From: Actinomadura spongiicola | Lineage (GTDB): Bacteria; Actinomycetota; Actinomycetes; Streptosporangiales; Streptosporangiaceae | Length of the DNA: 64,000 nucleotides | Assembly: GCF_003432485.1 (NCBI RefSeq) | Contig: NZ_QVNQ01000001.1 | Span: forward strand, 496,001 to 560,000 | Direction of reading: 5' to 3' | Shown: positions 26,045 through 34,105 of the stretch, piece after piece | Layout: the number at the start of each line of letters is the position of its first letter | Numbering within the stretch: the first letter of the stretch is position 1 | Notes under the pieces: model-generated | Seen by the model: only the letters and a program-made list of their open reading frames with translations | Databases searched by the model: none | What the model was told of the DNA's origin: nothing | Program-made: the position numbers and the translations under genes

Positions 26045-26144
26045 ACCCGCCCGGGTGGTGCGCACGGAAGACTCCCCTGACCCCGGGTCGCCAACCGTAC
26101 GCACTTCGAGTACCGTGCCGTGGCCCTGGGGTGACAATGGTGGG

Positions 26145-26768
26145 GTGACCGAGACCCGGACCCCGCTCCGCCGCCGTCCCGCCCAGCGCCGCAGTGCCGA
26201 ACGCGTCCAGCGAATGCTCGACGCCTGCGCGGAGATCCTCGACGAGGACGGCTACGACGGCCTCAGCACGACGCGGATCGCGCAGCGCGCCGAGGTGGCC
26301 ATCGGCTCGGTGTACCAGTTCTTTCCCGACAAGCGCGCCGTCGCGCAGGCGCTCGCGCTGCGGAACCTGGAAGAGTTCGGGGAGCGGATCTCGGCACGGC
26401 TGGCCGAGGGCGGCTTCGCCGACTGGTCCGACACGGTCGGGGCGATCATCGAGATCTTCGTGGACATGCACCGCACCGTGCCAGGCTTCCGTGTGCTGCG
26501 GTTCGGGGACGTCGCGGACGTCAACCTGCTCGACTCCGACGCCGACAACAACGCGGTGGTCGCGGGACGGCTGCGCAAGATGATCGTCGGGACGTTCGGC
26601 GTCCAGGACACCCCCGCCCTGGCCACCGCGCTCGCGATCGCGGTGGAGGCCGGGGACGCCGTCCTGAAGATGGCGTTCCGCCGCGACCCGGACGGCGATC
26701 CGCTGATCGTCGCCGAGGCGGAACGTTTGATCCACGGCTACCTTGCCGCGCATATCGAGGAGTCCTGA
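26145..26768 (+). CDS. TetR-family transcriptional regulator
   Basis: 207 residues. The N-terminal helix-turn-helix shows RVQRMLDACAEILDEDGYDG, TTRIAQRAEVAIGSVYQFF and PDKRAVAQALA, the standard TetR order at residues about 15-65; the C-terminal ligand/dimer domain is helical and variable. The gene starts at GTG 26145 without a clear SD; GACAAT at 26134-26139 could be a -10 for a leaderless transcript, though the match is poor. The target is probably nearby (AhpD-like gene or the LURP-one gene 47 bp downstream). Confidence 0.9.
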   Translation: MTETRTPLRRRPAQRRSAERVQRMLDACAEILDEDGYDGLSTTRIAQRAEVAIGSVYQFFPDKRAVAQALALRNLEEFGERISARLAEGGFADWSDTVGAIIEIFVDMHRTVPGFRVLRFGDVADVNLLDSDADNNAVVAGRLRKMIVGTFGVQDTPALATALAIAVEAGDAVLKMAFRRDPDGDPLIVAEAERLIHGYLAAHIEES

Positions 26769-26815
26769 CCCCACCCCATCATCTGTGGCAGACTCCGCAG
26801 AACGCTACAGAACGG

Positions 26816-27424
26816 GTGAGTTCGCTGGACGAAGAACGGCTCCAGGCGCAGAACAAGCTGCTGATCCGCCAGCGGCTGCGTCTGATGGTGAACCAGTACG
26901 AAGTGCACGCCGAGGCCCCCGGCGGCGGCGAGGGTGAGTTGCTCGCGTTCGCGCAGCAGAAGCGTCTCGCGTTCAAGGAACAGGTCACCCTTTACTCGGA
27001 CGACTCCAAGACGCGTCCGATCCTCGGGTTCAAGGCCAGGAAACGCATCGACCTGGCCTCCGCGTACGACGTCACGGACGCGAACGGGCAGCCGATCGGC
27101 GTCTTTCGCAAGGACTTCAAGAAGTCGCTTCTCGCGTCGACCTGGCATCTGGAGCAACCGGGCCTCGGCGTCACGACCGGCAGCGAGCGCAACAAGGCCG
27201 TGGCGGTGCTACGCCGCGTCTGGCAGTGGATCCCGTACGTGGATGTTCTGCCGTTCGCCTGGCCGTACCATTTCGACTTCTACGCGGGTGACCAGGTCGT
27301 CTTTTCCGTCGACAAGAAGCTCGGGTTCCGCGACCGCTACGTCGTCGACATCAAGGACCCGCGCCTGGACCGGCGCCTGGTCATCGCGCAGGCCGTCGGC
27401 CTGGACGCCCTCCAGTCCCGCTGA
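26816..27424 (+). CDS. LURP-one-related (scramblase-like) protein
   Basis: 202 residues of the tubby/LURP-one fold, as seen in actinomycete 'phospholipid scramblase-related' proteins. Features: VNQYEVHAE early, QKRLAFKEQVTLYSDDSK, then LGFKARKRIDLASAYDVTD, VFRKDFKKSL, and the C-terminal DYYVVDIKDP-like segment here RYVVDIKDPRLDRRLV. No signal peptide; probably cytoplasmic and membrane-associated. Start GTG 26816 follows the TetR stop by 47 bp. Function in bacteria is unknown. Confidence 0.8.
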   Translation: MSSLDEERLQAQNKLLIRQRLRLMVNQYEVHAEAPGGGEGELLAFAQQKRLAFKEQVTLYSDDSKTRPILGFKARKRIDLASAYDVTDANGQPIGVFRKDFKKSLLASTWHLEQPGLGVTTGSERNKAVAVLRRVWQWIPYVDVLPFAWPYHFDFYAGDQVVFSVDKKLGFRDRYVVDIKDPRLDRRLVIAQAVGLDALQSR

Positions 27425-27433
27425 CACGCGCCC

Positions 27434-27456
27434 GCGGCCCGGTCCCCCCGGGCCGC
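27434..27456 (+). terminator. hairpin terminator after the LURP-one gene
   Basis: gcggcccgg (27434-27442) and ccgggccgc (27448-27456) form a perfect 9-bp stem with loop tcccc, 9 bases after the stop. Confidence 0.75.
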
Positions 27457-27784
27457 CTCCGGCTACATTCGCGTGACGGCGGACCGTACGCCGACCTCCG
27501 TGTCCCGGGCGGGTCCATATCGTCGTCAGCGAGAAGCGCTACAAGGTCGAGCAGATGATCTCCCCGGGCGCGGCCGAGTGATGCTTCCTTCCCCTTATTC
27601 GGGAAATTCCGGGACATATTCGGTCGTGTCTGTGGAGATCTACACGGAGTTTACCGATCGATGTTCCAATGGCCCATGTGGGTCTACCGTCTGTACTAAC
27701 GTCCCCGGTCGACGGTGCGCCGGTTTTGCAAGCCGCGCGGACGCGCACCACAAGTGCAGGGCCAATCCGAAAACCGGGGGAAAA
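27457..27784. other. intergenic region with a possible coding remnant
   Basis: About 330 bp. In the frame ending at TGA 27579 the stretch 27513-27578 reads VHIVVSEKRYKVEQMISPGA plus AE, which looks like the C-terminal tail of a protein, but the frame is closed upstream at 27474 and has no start. It may be the 3' remnant of a lost gene. The remainder is less G/C-rich and probably contains the promoter of the secreted-protein gene at 27785. Confidence 0.35.
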
Positions 27785-28486
27785 ATGCATCGATCCGCCA
27801 AAAGCCTGCTGACCGTCTCCGTTCTCGTTCCGGCGGCGATGGCGTTCGCCGTCGCGGCCGCACCGGCCAACGCGGCGCCCGGGCCGACCACCACGCTCCT
27901 CTACGAGACGGCCACCGGCGCCGCGCCCGCCACCCGATCCCTCCCCGAACCGGTCGTCCGGACCGCGGGCAAGACCGCCGAACGAGGCACGACCGTCGTC
28001 GACAAGGCCGTCAAGGCGGGGCCGGTCTCACCGAAGCTCCGTTCCGTGGCCGGACGACGCTGCACGCTAAATCCGGGCAAGGCGGTCAACTCGCACACGG
28101 GGATCGGCCTCCCCGAAACGAAGCTGCCGACCCTCAGCAAGGACGCCCTGGGCGTGGTGCCCAAGGGCGACTGCCTCCCCTCCGGCCGCCGGGTGGCGAT
28201 GAACCCGCCCACTCCCAGCCCGATCAGCCTGCCCCTCCCGGACGTGCTGTCCACCCTGGGCGTGGCGAAGGGCGGTCTGCCGCTCGGGGGGCAGCGGGTC
28301 GCTCCGGGTGGACGGCTCGCGGGGCCGAAGCCGTCCGGTGACGTGCTCGACGAGGCGGCCCGGGGAGTCGGCATGACGGGTGACGGCGTCGACAACGCCA
28401 CGACCGAGGTGCGCGGCGTGGTGGAGGTGCTGAAGTCACGCGACCGCGCCGTGGGCCCGGTCGCGGCCCCGCTGTCCCTGCCGTAG
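27785..28486 (+). CDS. secreted hypothetical protein
   Basis: 233 residues with a signal peptide: MHRSAKSLLTVSVLVPAAMA, then AFAVAAAPANAAPG, with likely cleavage at ANA-AP. The mature part is Pro/Gly/Ala/Lys-rich and low in hydrophobic core, with two Cys (in RRCTLN and GDCLPS) that may form a disulfide. ATG 27785 has a GGGGGAAAA SD. I recognise no family; similar Pro/Gly-rich exported proteins are common in actinomycetes. A long hairpin terminator follows the stop by 58 bp. Confidence 0.8.
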   Translation: MHRSAKSLLTVSVLVPAAMAFAVAAAPANAAPGPTTTLLYETATGAAPATRSLPEPVVRTAGKTAERGTTVVDKAVKAGPVSPKLRSVAGRRCTLNPGKAVNSHTGIGLPETKLPTLSKDALGVVPKGDCLPSGRRVAMNPPTPSPISLPLPDVLSTLGVAKGGLPLGGQRVAPGGRLAGPKPSGDVLDEAARGVGMTGDGVDNATTEVRGVVEVLKSRDRAVGPVAAPLSLP

Positions 28487-28543
28487 TCGGCGGAGACGAG
28501 CCGTCCGGCCGATCGAGATCCGGCCCGAAAACGATCACTCGAA

Positions 28544-28593
28544 GGGGCGTTCCGTGGATGCGCGCGAGGTGTGGCGCATTCGCGGAACGTCCC
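28544..28593 (+). terminator. two-step hairpin terminator
   Basis: ggggcgttccg (28544-28554) pairs with cggaacgtccc (28583-28593), one G-T pair; inside it atgcgc (28558-28563) pairs with gcgcat (28574-28579). It ends the secreted-protein transcript. Confidence 0.7.
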
Positions 28594-28606
28594 GTTCCGG
28601 CGGCGG

Positions 28607-29003
28607 TCGGACGCTTGTTATATGTCCGAGATCGCCGCTTCTATGGGTAGTAAAGCTGATCTACCATCTCGGCTACCCGCTGGAGTTGATCAACTCCTCA
28701 GGGCAAAAGCTGAGGTGACAAACCCCACAATTTCCCGGTCTTTGTCGTGTTCAACGTGGGACGCGACGTACGGTCAAGGACTTGTGCGGCGTCTTAGAGA
28801 TCAAAAGTAAAGATGCCTTTCCTTCGCCGCACCTGCCGGACGCCGGAACCGCGATGAGGCGGGAGCGCCACGAACGAGGGCGCGGAGGCGGGCGTACGAG
28901 CCCGCGGACGGTGGGCACTTCAGGGCCGGACGACGACGTCGCCTGAACACGCCGTGAGAACACCGGGCGTCCGGGGTCCTGTCCCCTACCAAAGGACTCC
29001 TCT
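28607..29003 (+). promoter_or_regulatory. long structured, A/T-richer leader of the RlpA-like gene
   Basis: The region upstream of GTG 29004 holds several hairpins. TCGGAC-N11-GTCCGA lies at 28607-28629 around a TTATAT possible -10. Next, gggtag (28645-28650) can pair either with ctacc (28661-28665) or with ctaccc (28673-28678). A perfect 16-nt palindrome ggagttgatcaactcc (28682-28697) partly overlaps the stem cctcag/ctgagg (28696-28701 with 28710-28715). Competing stems are what an attenuator or riboswitch would show. Actinobacterial cell-wall hydrolase genes often carry c-di-AMP riboswitches, but its conserved motifs are not seen here. Confidence 0.35.
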
Positions 29004-29630
29004 GTGGGTAGCCCTGTCAGGCGTCTTCTTCGAGCGCGCCTCCGCACCATCCTGCTCGTCTCCGGCGCGGCCGTCGCCGTCCTCGCGGTGGGGGCGTTCG
29101 CCCTCGTCGACGGGAACGCACCCGCGAAACCGGCCTCCGCCGCACAGCCCGTGCCGCAGGACACGGCACCGCTGCGGGACGAACCGCGAACGGAACCCAC
29201 CCGCGCGAGTCGCGGCGGGAACCGCACACCGGACCCGTCCCCGACGAAGAAGAAGAAGACGAAATCGCCGAAGAAGAAGGCCGACAGCACCGCCGGCCAC
29301 GTGGCGAAGCCCAAGAAGAAGAGCAGCAAGCCCAACGTCGTGAGCACGGGCTCCTGCCAGGCCTCCTACTACTGGGAGGGGCAGATGACCGCCAGCGGTG
29401 AACGCTTCGACCCCAGCGAGCTGACGGCCGCGCACAAGACGCTGCCGTTCGGCACGAAGGTGCGTGTGACCAACAAGAACAACGACCGTTCCGTCATCGT
29501 CCGCATCAACGACCGCGGCCCGTACGCGGGCGGTCGCTGCCTGGACCTGTCGAAGGCCGCGATGGAGGAGGTCGGTGGCACCGGGTCGGGCGTGATTCCC
29601 GTCCGGTACGAGATTCTTTCCCGCGGCTGA
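29004..29630 (+). CDS. RlpA-like double-psi beta-barrel protein, membrane-anchored
   Basis: 208 residues. A basic N-terminus and one hydrophobic segment (ILLVSGAAVAVLAVGAFALV, about residues 16-35) form a signal/anchor. A Lys/Pro/Ser/Thr-rich linker follows, with TKKKKTKSPKKKADS. The C-terminal double-psi beta-barrel of RlpA type starts with SCQASYYWEGQMTASGERFD and continues with TAAHKTLPFGTKVRV, VIVRINDRGPY and RCLDLSKAAM. RlpA in Gram-negatives is a septal lytic transglycosylase; in actinomycetes such domains occur in wall-modifying exported proteins. GTG 29004 has AAGGA at 28990-28994. The preceding leader is unusually long. Confidence 0.88.
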   Translation: MGSPVRRLLRARLRTILLVSGAAVAVLAVGAFALVDGNAPAKPASAAQPVPQDTAPLRDEPRTEPTRASRGGNRTPDPSPTKKKKTKSPKKKADSTAGHVAKPKKKSSKPNVVSTGSCQASYYWEGQMTASGERFDPSELTAAHKTLPFGTKVRVTNKNNDRSVIVRINDRGPYAGGRCLDLSKAAMEEVGGTGSGVIPVRYEILSRG

Positions 29631-29656
29631 CCTGATCGGGCCGTAGGGGAGCCGTC

Positions 29657-30820
29657 CTACCGGGGTTGTTCGGCGGCGCTCACGGTCGCCGTGGAGTGCG
29701 ACACCGGGTCCTGAAGCGTGGACAAGGTGTCCTGGGGTGCGGAGGGGACGTCCTGCGGGCCGTTCGACCACGTGCCGTCTCCCTCGGCGCCGAGTGGGAC
29801 GTCCGTCGGTCGCGGGTCGTCGGGCAGCGTTGGTCTGGCGCCCGCGGGCGGTGGCTCGACGTTCAGCCACCGGTCGAAGCCGTCCGGCTGCGTCTGCTCC
29901 AGGTCGACCTCGTCGAACCCGGCGTCCGCGCTCGTGTCGACCGCGCGGGCATCGGTGTCGGACGAGGCCTTGTCGGCCCGGACCGGGACGGATCGGGCGA
30001 GACGGGTGCGGAACCAGTCGGTGAGGGCGCCGTCCACGCGCACGGCCTCCGTGATCGGAGGACGGGCCTCGGTGCCGGGCTCGGCCGCCAGCGCGTGACC
30101 CATGCGGAACGTCGTCGACTCGACCGACCCGGTGCCGTGCTGGCGCAGCGCGTCGCGCAGGGACGTGATGTCACCGGCGGGAACGACACGGTCCTGGGCG
30201 CCGCCGATGAGGAGGGTCGCCACGTTCCGTCCGGCCAGGTTCTCGGCGAGGGAGCCGAGGTCGAGGCCGTCCGCGAGCGCGGTCGCGGAGTCCGACCAGG
30301 TCCGGTCGCGGCCGGACCGCTTCTCCACGGCCCGTGCGGCCCGTGACGGCGACACGACCGGCGTGACCAGGGCGAGCGCGGTCACCGGGACGGCGTCGCG
30401 CGCCACCGCCAGCAGGGCCGCCGCCCCGCCCACGCTGAAGCCCGCCAGGGCGACGGGACCGTCGGCGAGCCCGAGGTCGCGGCGGATGTCCGCCAGGGCC
30501 GCCGGGAGGCGCTCCACGGCGCTCTCAACCGCCGCGCAGTACGTCTCGATGGTCTCGGTCTCCAGGATCGCGCCGGAGCCGAGCCCGCCGGGCGAACGGC
30601 CGGGCAGGTCGAGGTAGACGCGCCACACCGGTACGCCCGTCATCGGAACGGCGGCGGCGAGCGCGCTCGCCGTGCGGGGCGGATCGAAACCGGGCCACGC
30701 CACGATCAGCCGGGTGGACCCCTTGACGGTCGCGTCGACGGCGGTCGGAGGCAGCGCGATGTAGGCGTCGCCGGCCGCGGTTCCGTGGACGGGGTGGTTC
30801 GTATGGTGGTCGCCGCTCAT
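29657..30820 (-). CDS. alpha/beta hydrolase with acidic Pro-rich C-terminal tail
   Basis: 387 residues. The nucleophile elbow is AGFSVGGAAA with Ser129, giving a serine hydrolase; IVAWPGFDPP early is the oxyanion region and GGAQDRVVP holds the probable catalytic Asp, then HALAAEPG the His near residue 260. After about residue 300 there is a tail rich in Asp/Pro/Glu/Thr (ending SAAEQPR), not part of the fold, which may mediate interactions. ATG 30820 was chosen because the upstream extension of the frame is Arg/Gly-rich; the nearest SD-like AGGAG is about 12 nt away, so the start is not certain. No signal peptide. Confidence 0.8.
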   Translation of the reverse strand: MSGDHHTNHPVHGTAAGDAYIALPPTAVDATVKGSTRLIVAWPGFDPPRTASALAAAVPMTGVPVWRVYLDLPGRSPGGLGSGAILETETIETYCAAVESAVERLPAALADIRRDLGLADGPVALAGFSVGGAAALLAVARDAVPVTALALVTPVVSPSRAARAVEKRSGRDRTWSDSATALADGLDLGSLAENLAGRNVATLLIGGAQDRVVPAGDITSLRDALRQHGTGSVESTTFRMGHALAAEPGTEARPPITEAVRVDGALTDWFRTRLARSVPVRADKASSDTDARAVDTSADAGFDEVDLEQTQPDGFDRWLNVEPPPAGARPTLPDDPRPTDVPLGAEGDGTWSNGPQDVPSAPQDTLSTLQDPVSHSTATVSAAEQPR

Positions 30821-31173
30821 GTCGGTACTCAGCTCCTGCGGTGCTCGACGGGCGATGCCGGTCGTGCGGGGGGAGGCGGCACCTGCCGCCTGCCCATGCT
30901 TCCAGCGGGCGCCGGGCAACACGCCGCGAATCGCCGCACCTCGCCCATGAGAGTGATGAAGAACTCACCTGAGGTAACTCGGCGTCGGTATTCGAGAGAG
31001 CGCCTGAACAGCGGGTTCCGCGAAAGTTCCGGTGCCGTTGAGCGTGTGGCGCGTGTGACACGGGTTTCCCGGACGGTTCCGGGGAACATTTCCGGCACTG
31101 ATCGCGTCGTAGTTAGTCGTGGGCGCCGCGGGGGCGCGCCCCCCGATCCTGATCGTTCCGCTGAGGAGTGCAC
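30821..31173. other. divergent intergenic region
   Basis: About 350 bp between the hydrolase and the DUF1232 gene. It contains presumptive promoters for both but I see no clear -35/-10 pair, dyad or small ORF with an SD. Right at its end GAGGAG (31163-31168) is the SD of the next gene. Confidence 0.35.
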
Positions 31174-31536
31174 GTGGACAGGAAGCGCAGCGCGGCCGCC
31201 GCGGGGCAGGCCTGGCAGATCTACGCCGAGACGCTCGAACCCACCGCACCCGGGTTCTGGGAGCGCGTACGAGCCGTTCCCCGGATGGTCAAGTCGGTCA
31301 TGCGCGGACAGTACAAGGGACTGTCCTTCAAGACACTCGGACTGCTGGTCCTGGGCGTCGTCTACCTCATCTCCCCGATCGACGCCATTCCCGACGTGAT
31401 CCCCGTCGCCGGCATCATGGACGACACCGGGCTGGCGCTGTGGATGCTCGCGGTTCTCGTCAAGTCCGCGGGCGACTTCGTCAGCTGGGAGCGTGGTGGA
31501 CGCCCGACGGTCCTCGTCGGCGAACCCGTCGACTGA
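31174..31536 (+). CDS. YkvA/DUF1232-family membrane protein
   Basis: 120 residues. The core GLLVLGVVYLISPIDAIPDV is the DUF1232 signature (YLxSPxDLxPD), followed by IPVAGIMDDTGLALWMLAV, with two hydrophobic segments. The family is widespread and of unknown function. Start GTG 31174 has SD GAGGAG at 5-nt spacing; an upstream GTG at 31168 overlaps that SD and is unlikely. It is convergent with the IclR gene, whose stop lies 12 bp away. Confidence 0.85.
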   Translation: MDRKRSAAAAGQAWQIYAETLEPTAPGFWERVRAVPRMVKSVMRGQYKGLSFKTLGLLVLGVVYLISPIDAIPDVIPVAGIMDDTGLALWMLAVLVKSAGDFVSWERGGRPTVLVGEPVD

Positions 31537-31547
31537 CCACCTGCGAC

Positions 31548-32294
31548 CTACGCGCTCGGGCCCAGCTCCCGGGTGAAGCGTTCGGCGGCGTCCCGCATGA
31601 TGGGCACGACGTTCGAGACGGCGTCACGCGTCATGCGACCGGACGGCCCGGACACCGACAGCGCGGTCAGCGCCGGAGCCCCGCGCAGCGGTACCGCCAC
31701 ACAGCGGACGCCGATCTCCTGCTCCTCGTCGTCCAGGGCGTAACCCTGCTCGCGGATACGTTCCAGTTCGGTCAGCAGAGCGTCCGCGTCGGTGACGGTG
31801 TTGGGGGTGTGCGCTTCCATCCCCGTCCGGGCGAGGATCTCGCGCACCCTCTCATCGGGCAGTTGTGACAGCAGCGCCTTCCCCACACCCGTGCAGTGGG
31901 GCTGGACGCGCCGTCCCACTTCGGTGAACATCCGCATCGAGTGCTTGGACGGCACCTGCGCCACGTACACGGCCTCGTCGCCCTCCAGCACCGCCATGTT
32001 GGCGGTCTCGCCGGCCTCGTCCACGAGACGGGCCAGGACCGGGCGCGCCCAGGTGCCCAGCAGGCGGCCGGCGCCCTCCCCGAGCCGGACGAGACGCGGG
32101 CCGAGGGCGTACCGCTTGGACGGCTCCTGACGCACGTACCCCTTGTTCACCAGCGTCCGCATCAACCGGTAGATCGTCGGCATCGGCAGTCCGGAGACCT
32201 CGGTCAGCTCGGACAGCGCCATCTCACCCCCCGCGTCCGCGAGATGTTCGAGCAGGTCGAACGCACGCTCCAGCGAGCGGACCGCCTCCGCCAC
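31548..32294 (-). CDS. IclR-family regulator (AllR-like)
   Basis: 248 residues. N-terminal winged helix-turn-helix (RSLERAFDLLEHLADAGGEM, then LPMPTIYRLMRTLVNKGYV), C-terminal effector domain (GETANMAVLEGDEAVYVAQV, SKHSMRMFTEVGRRV, EEQEIGVRCVAVPL). The sequence is close in my memory to Streptomyces AllR, the allantoin/glyoxylate repressor, but no purine-catabolism genes are in the window, so orthology is unproven. GTG 32294 has an AGGAG SD. TTTC-N7-GAAA at 32343-32357 upstream might be an operator. Confidence 0.88.
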   Translation of the reverse strand: MAEAVRSLERAFDLLEHLADAGGEMALSELTEVSGLPMPTIYRLMRTLVNKGYVRQEPSKRYALGPRLVRLGEGAGRLLGTWARPVLARLVDEAGETANMAVLEGDEAVYVAQVPSKHSMRMFTEVGRRVQPHCTGVGKALLSQLPDERVREILARTGMEAHTPNTVTDADALLTELERIREQGYALDDEEQEIGVRCVAVPLRGAPALTALSVSGPSGRMTRDAVSNVVPIMRDAAERFTRELGPSA

Positions 32295-32472
32295 CCCCGA
32301 CTCCTTCCCCCTCGGAACACCCCCGAGTGTACGGACGGGCTATTTCGCTATGTGAAAGAAAAGCGGGTTGGTGGAGTGACGCACGTTACTTGTGGCGTTG
32401 ACCTGGCAATAACTGTCGTTGCCCGGCGCTACGCCGCCGCCCCCCGGCAGCCGTACGGACGAGGGGGACCGG

Positions 32473-33936
32473 ATGCGAACAGGGCGCCGAAGAAGGCCTT
32501 GGCGTGCGATCGCGCTGGGCGGCGCGCTGACCGGACTGGCGTTGACGCTTGCGGGTCCGAGCGCCTCGGCCCTCCTGGCCGGACGCTCGTCGTCCGTCCG
32601 GTTGATGATGGACATGCAGGCCGACGGCGCCATGGCGACCGGCCGGGATTTCGTCCTGAGCTACACGGTTCGGGTGCGTGCCCAAGGCGGGACGGCCCGG
32701 GATGTGGCGTTGCGGCTCACCGCTGAGCGTCCGATGACTTGGTTGAAGTACTCGTCCGAGTGCGTGAGAGACCGTTCTGATTACCGGGTGAGGTGCGATC
32801 TCGGCGACGTCGGCACGAAGACTGTCGAACGGACGGCGATCGTCCGAATTCCCGGTTCCGCTGTTTCGGAGACGTCCGCGGGGTCTCTGACCGTCCTGGC
32901 CATGGCGGACGCAGCCAACGCGACCCATCGCTGGATTCGTGCTGTCGTCGACTTCTCCAGTACCACCACGAGGCCGACGCCCGGCGGTAGCACCAAGCCG
33001 AGAACGGAACCCACCGCACCGAGTAGCCGCACGCCCGGCCCGAGCCCGAGGGCTCCCTCCGGCACGCACGGCAAGCCGTCGGGGAAACCGAGAAGCGGAA
33101 AGCCGACCACGAAGAAGCCCTCCACGGCGAAACCGCCCACGGTGAGACCTTCACCGGTGAAGCCGAGCGCAGACGGCAAGCCCTCCACCAAGCCGTGTAA
33201 GGGCAGTTCGGGCAGACCCACATGCCACACGGCAACGCCGAAGACCCGCTCACCGAAGCCCAGCCATCAAGCCGGCGCTAACGGCGATTCGCCTCGCAAG
33301 CCGACGTCCCACAAACCGACGTCGCGGCGACCGGGCGGTAGCGTGACGTGCAGAAGCGGCAGGGAATGCCAGGGCGGCGACGGTCCGAAGTCGCGGGTGC
33401 CCGGTAAGACGAGGCCGCATCCCGAGCCCTCCGTCGACCGGCCGTGCCGGGGCGGCGAGTGCCCGGCAGGCCCGATGCCGCCCGGCGGCGCCGGAGGGAC
33501 GGAACCCGATACGCACGAGCCAGGCGAAGCCGAAGCATTCCCAGAAATGCCGGAGCACCCAGAAAACCCGGGGAACGCAGAAATCCCGGAGATTCCGGCG
33601 CCGAACCTGCCTCCGGCTCCGAGTCTGCCGCCCGAGCCCGCGGCGCCGAGTCCGCCGCTCCTCCCGCCCGTGCCGCAGCCCGACGCGGCCGTCCTGCCGC
33701 CGTTGCAGGCGCCCCGCGAACCGCGTGCCCCGGCCGGTGAGAGCCAGATGACCCTGATGTCCCCGGCCGGCCTGAACGAGGGGGACGGGATGGACTGGGC
33801 CGTCGTCGTCGGCATCGCGCTCATCGCCGAGTTCGGCCTGCTGTGGACCGCCGCGTGCATCGGCCTGTGGAGACGGCGGATCGCGCTGAATCGTGCGGCC
33901 GCCAAGGCCCTGGACGACGGCCGGGCACCGGAGTGA
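32473..33936 (+). CDS. cell-surface protein: signal peptide, globular domain, Pro/Lys stalk, membrane anchor
   Basis: 487 residues from ATG 32473 (SD GAGGGGGA). N-terminal signal sequence RRRRPWRAIALGGALTGLAL ending near SASA. A beta-rich domain (about 30-170; RDFVLSYTVRVRAQGG, RTAIVRIPGSAVSET) resembles DUF11/Ig-like adhesin modules. A long Pro/Lys/Ser/Thr/Gly stalk follows (KPSGKPRSGKPTTKKPST), with scattered Cys, then an acidic Pro/Glu stretch (EMPEHPENPGNAEIPEIPAP) and a C-terminal hydrophobic segment (WAVVVGIALIAEFGLLWTAA) plus an RRR tail, a typical single-pass anchor. No sortase motif. Probably displayed on the cell wall; function unknown. Confidence 0.8.
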   Translation: MRTGRRRRPWRAIALGGALTGLALTLAGPSASALLAGRSSSVRLMMDMQADGAMATGRDFVLSYTVRVRAQGGTARDVALRLTAERPMTWLKYSSECVRDRSDYRVRCDLGDVGTKTVERTAIVRIPGSAVSETSAGSLTVLAMADAANATHRWIRAVVDFSSTTTRPTPGGSTKPRTEPTAPSSRTPGPSPRAPSGTHGKPSGKPRSGKPTTKKPSTAKPPTVRPSPVKPSADGKPSTKPCKGSSGRPTCHTATPKTRSPKPSHQAGANGDSPRKPTSHKPTSRRPGGSVTCRSGRECQGGDGPKSRVPGKTRPHPEPSVDRPCRGGECPAGPMPPGGAGGTEPDTHEPGEAEAFPEMPEHPENPGNAEIPEIPAPNLPPAPSLPPEPAAPSPPLLPPVPQPDAAVLPPLQAPREPRAPAGESQMTLMSPAGLNEGDGMDWAVVVGIALIAEFGLLWTAACIGLWRRRIALNRAAAKALDDGRAPE

Positions 33937-34105
33937 CGCGCACTGAAAAATATTCGAGTCCTCCTTGAAACGGTTTGAAAAATGGCTCATTGACTGTTGA
34001 GAGACGTTTCGGGATTCTTTGTGGACGGCATGAATGCTCCAATTCCGGACGGTCCGACCTGCATGCCGCCAGGTCCCCGCCCGCCGCGTCGCAAGGAGTC
34101 GTGTG

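Noticed and set aside
28571-28810. Open frame MSEIAASMGSKADLPSRLPA... in the RlpA leader
   Set aside because: No G/C third-position bias, no SD, and it covers the hairpin-rich leader, so a structured RNA leader is the better reading.
28607-29003. c-di-AMP (ydaO) riboswitch
   Set aside because: The gene class fits, but the conserved riboswitch segments are not recognisable; kept only as an unassigned structured leader.
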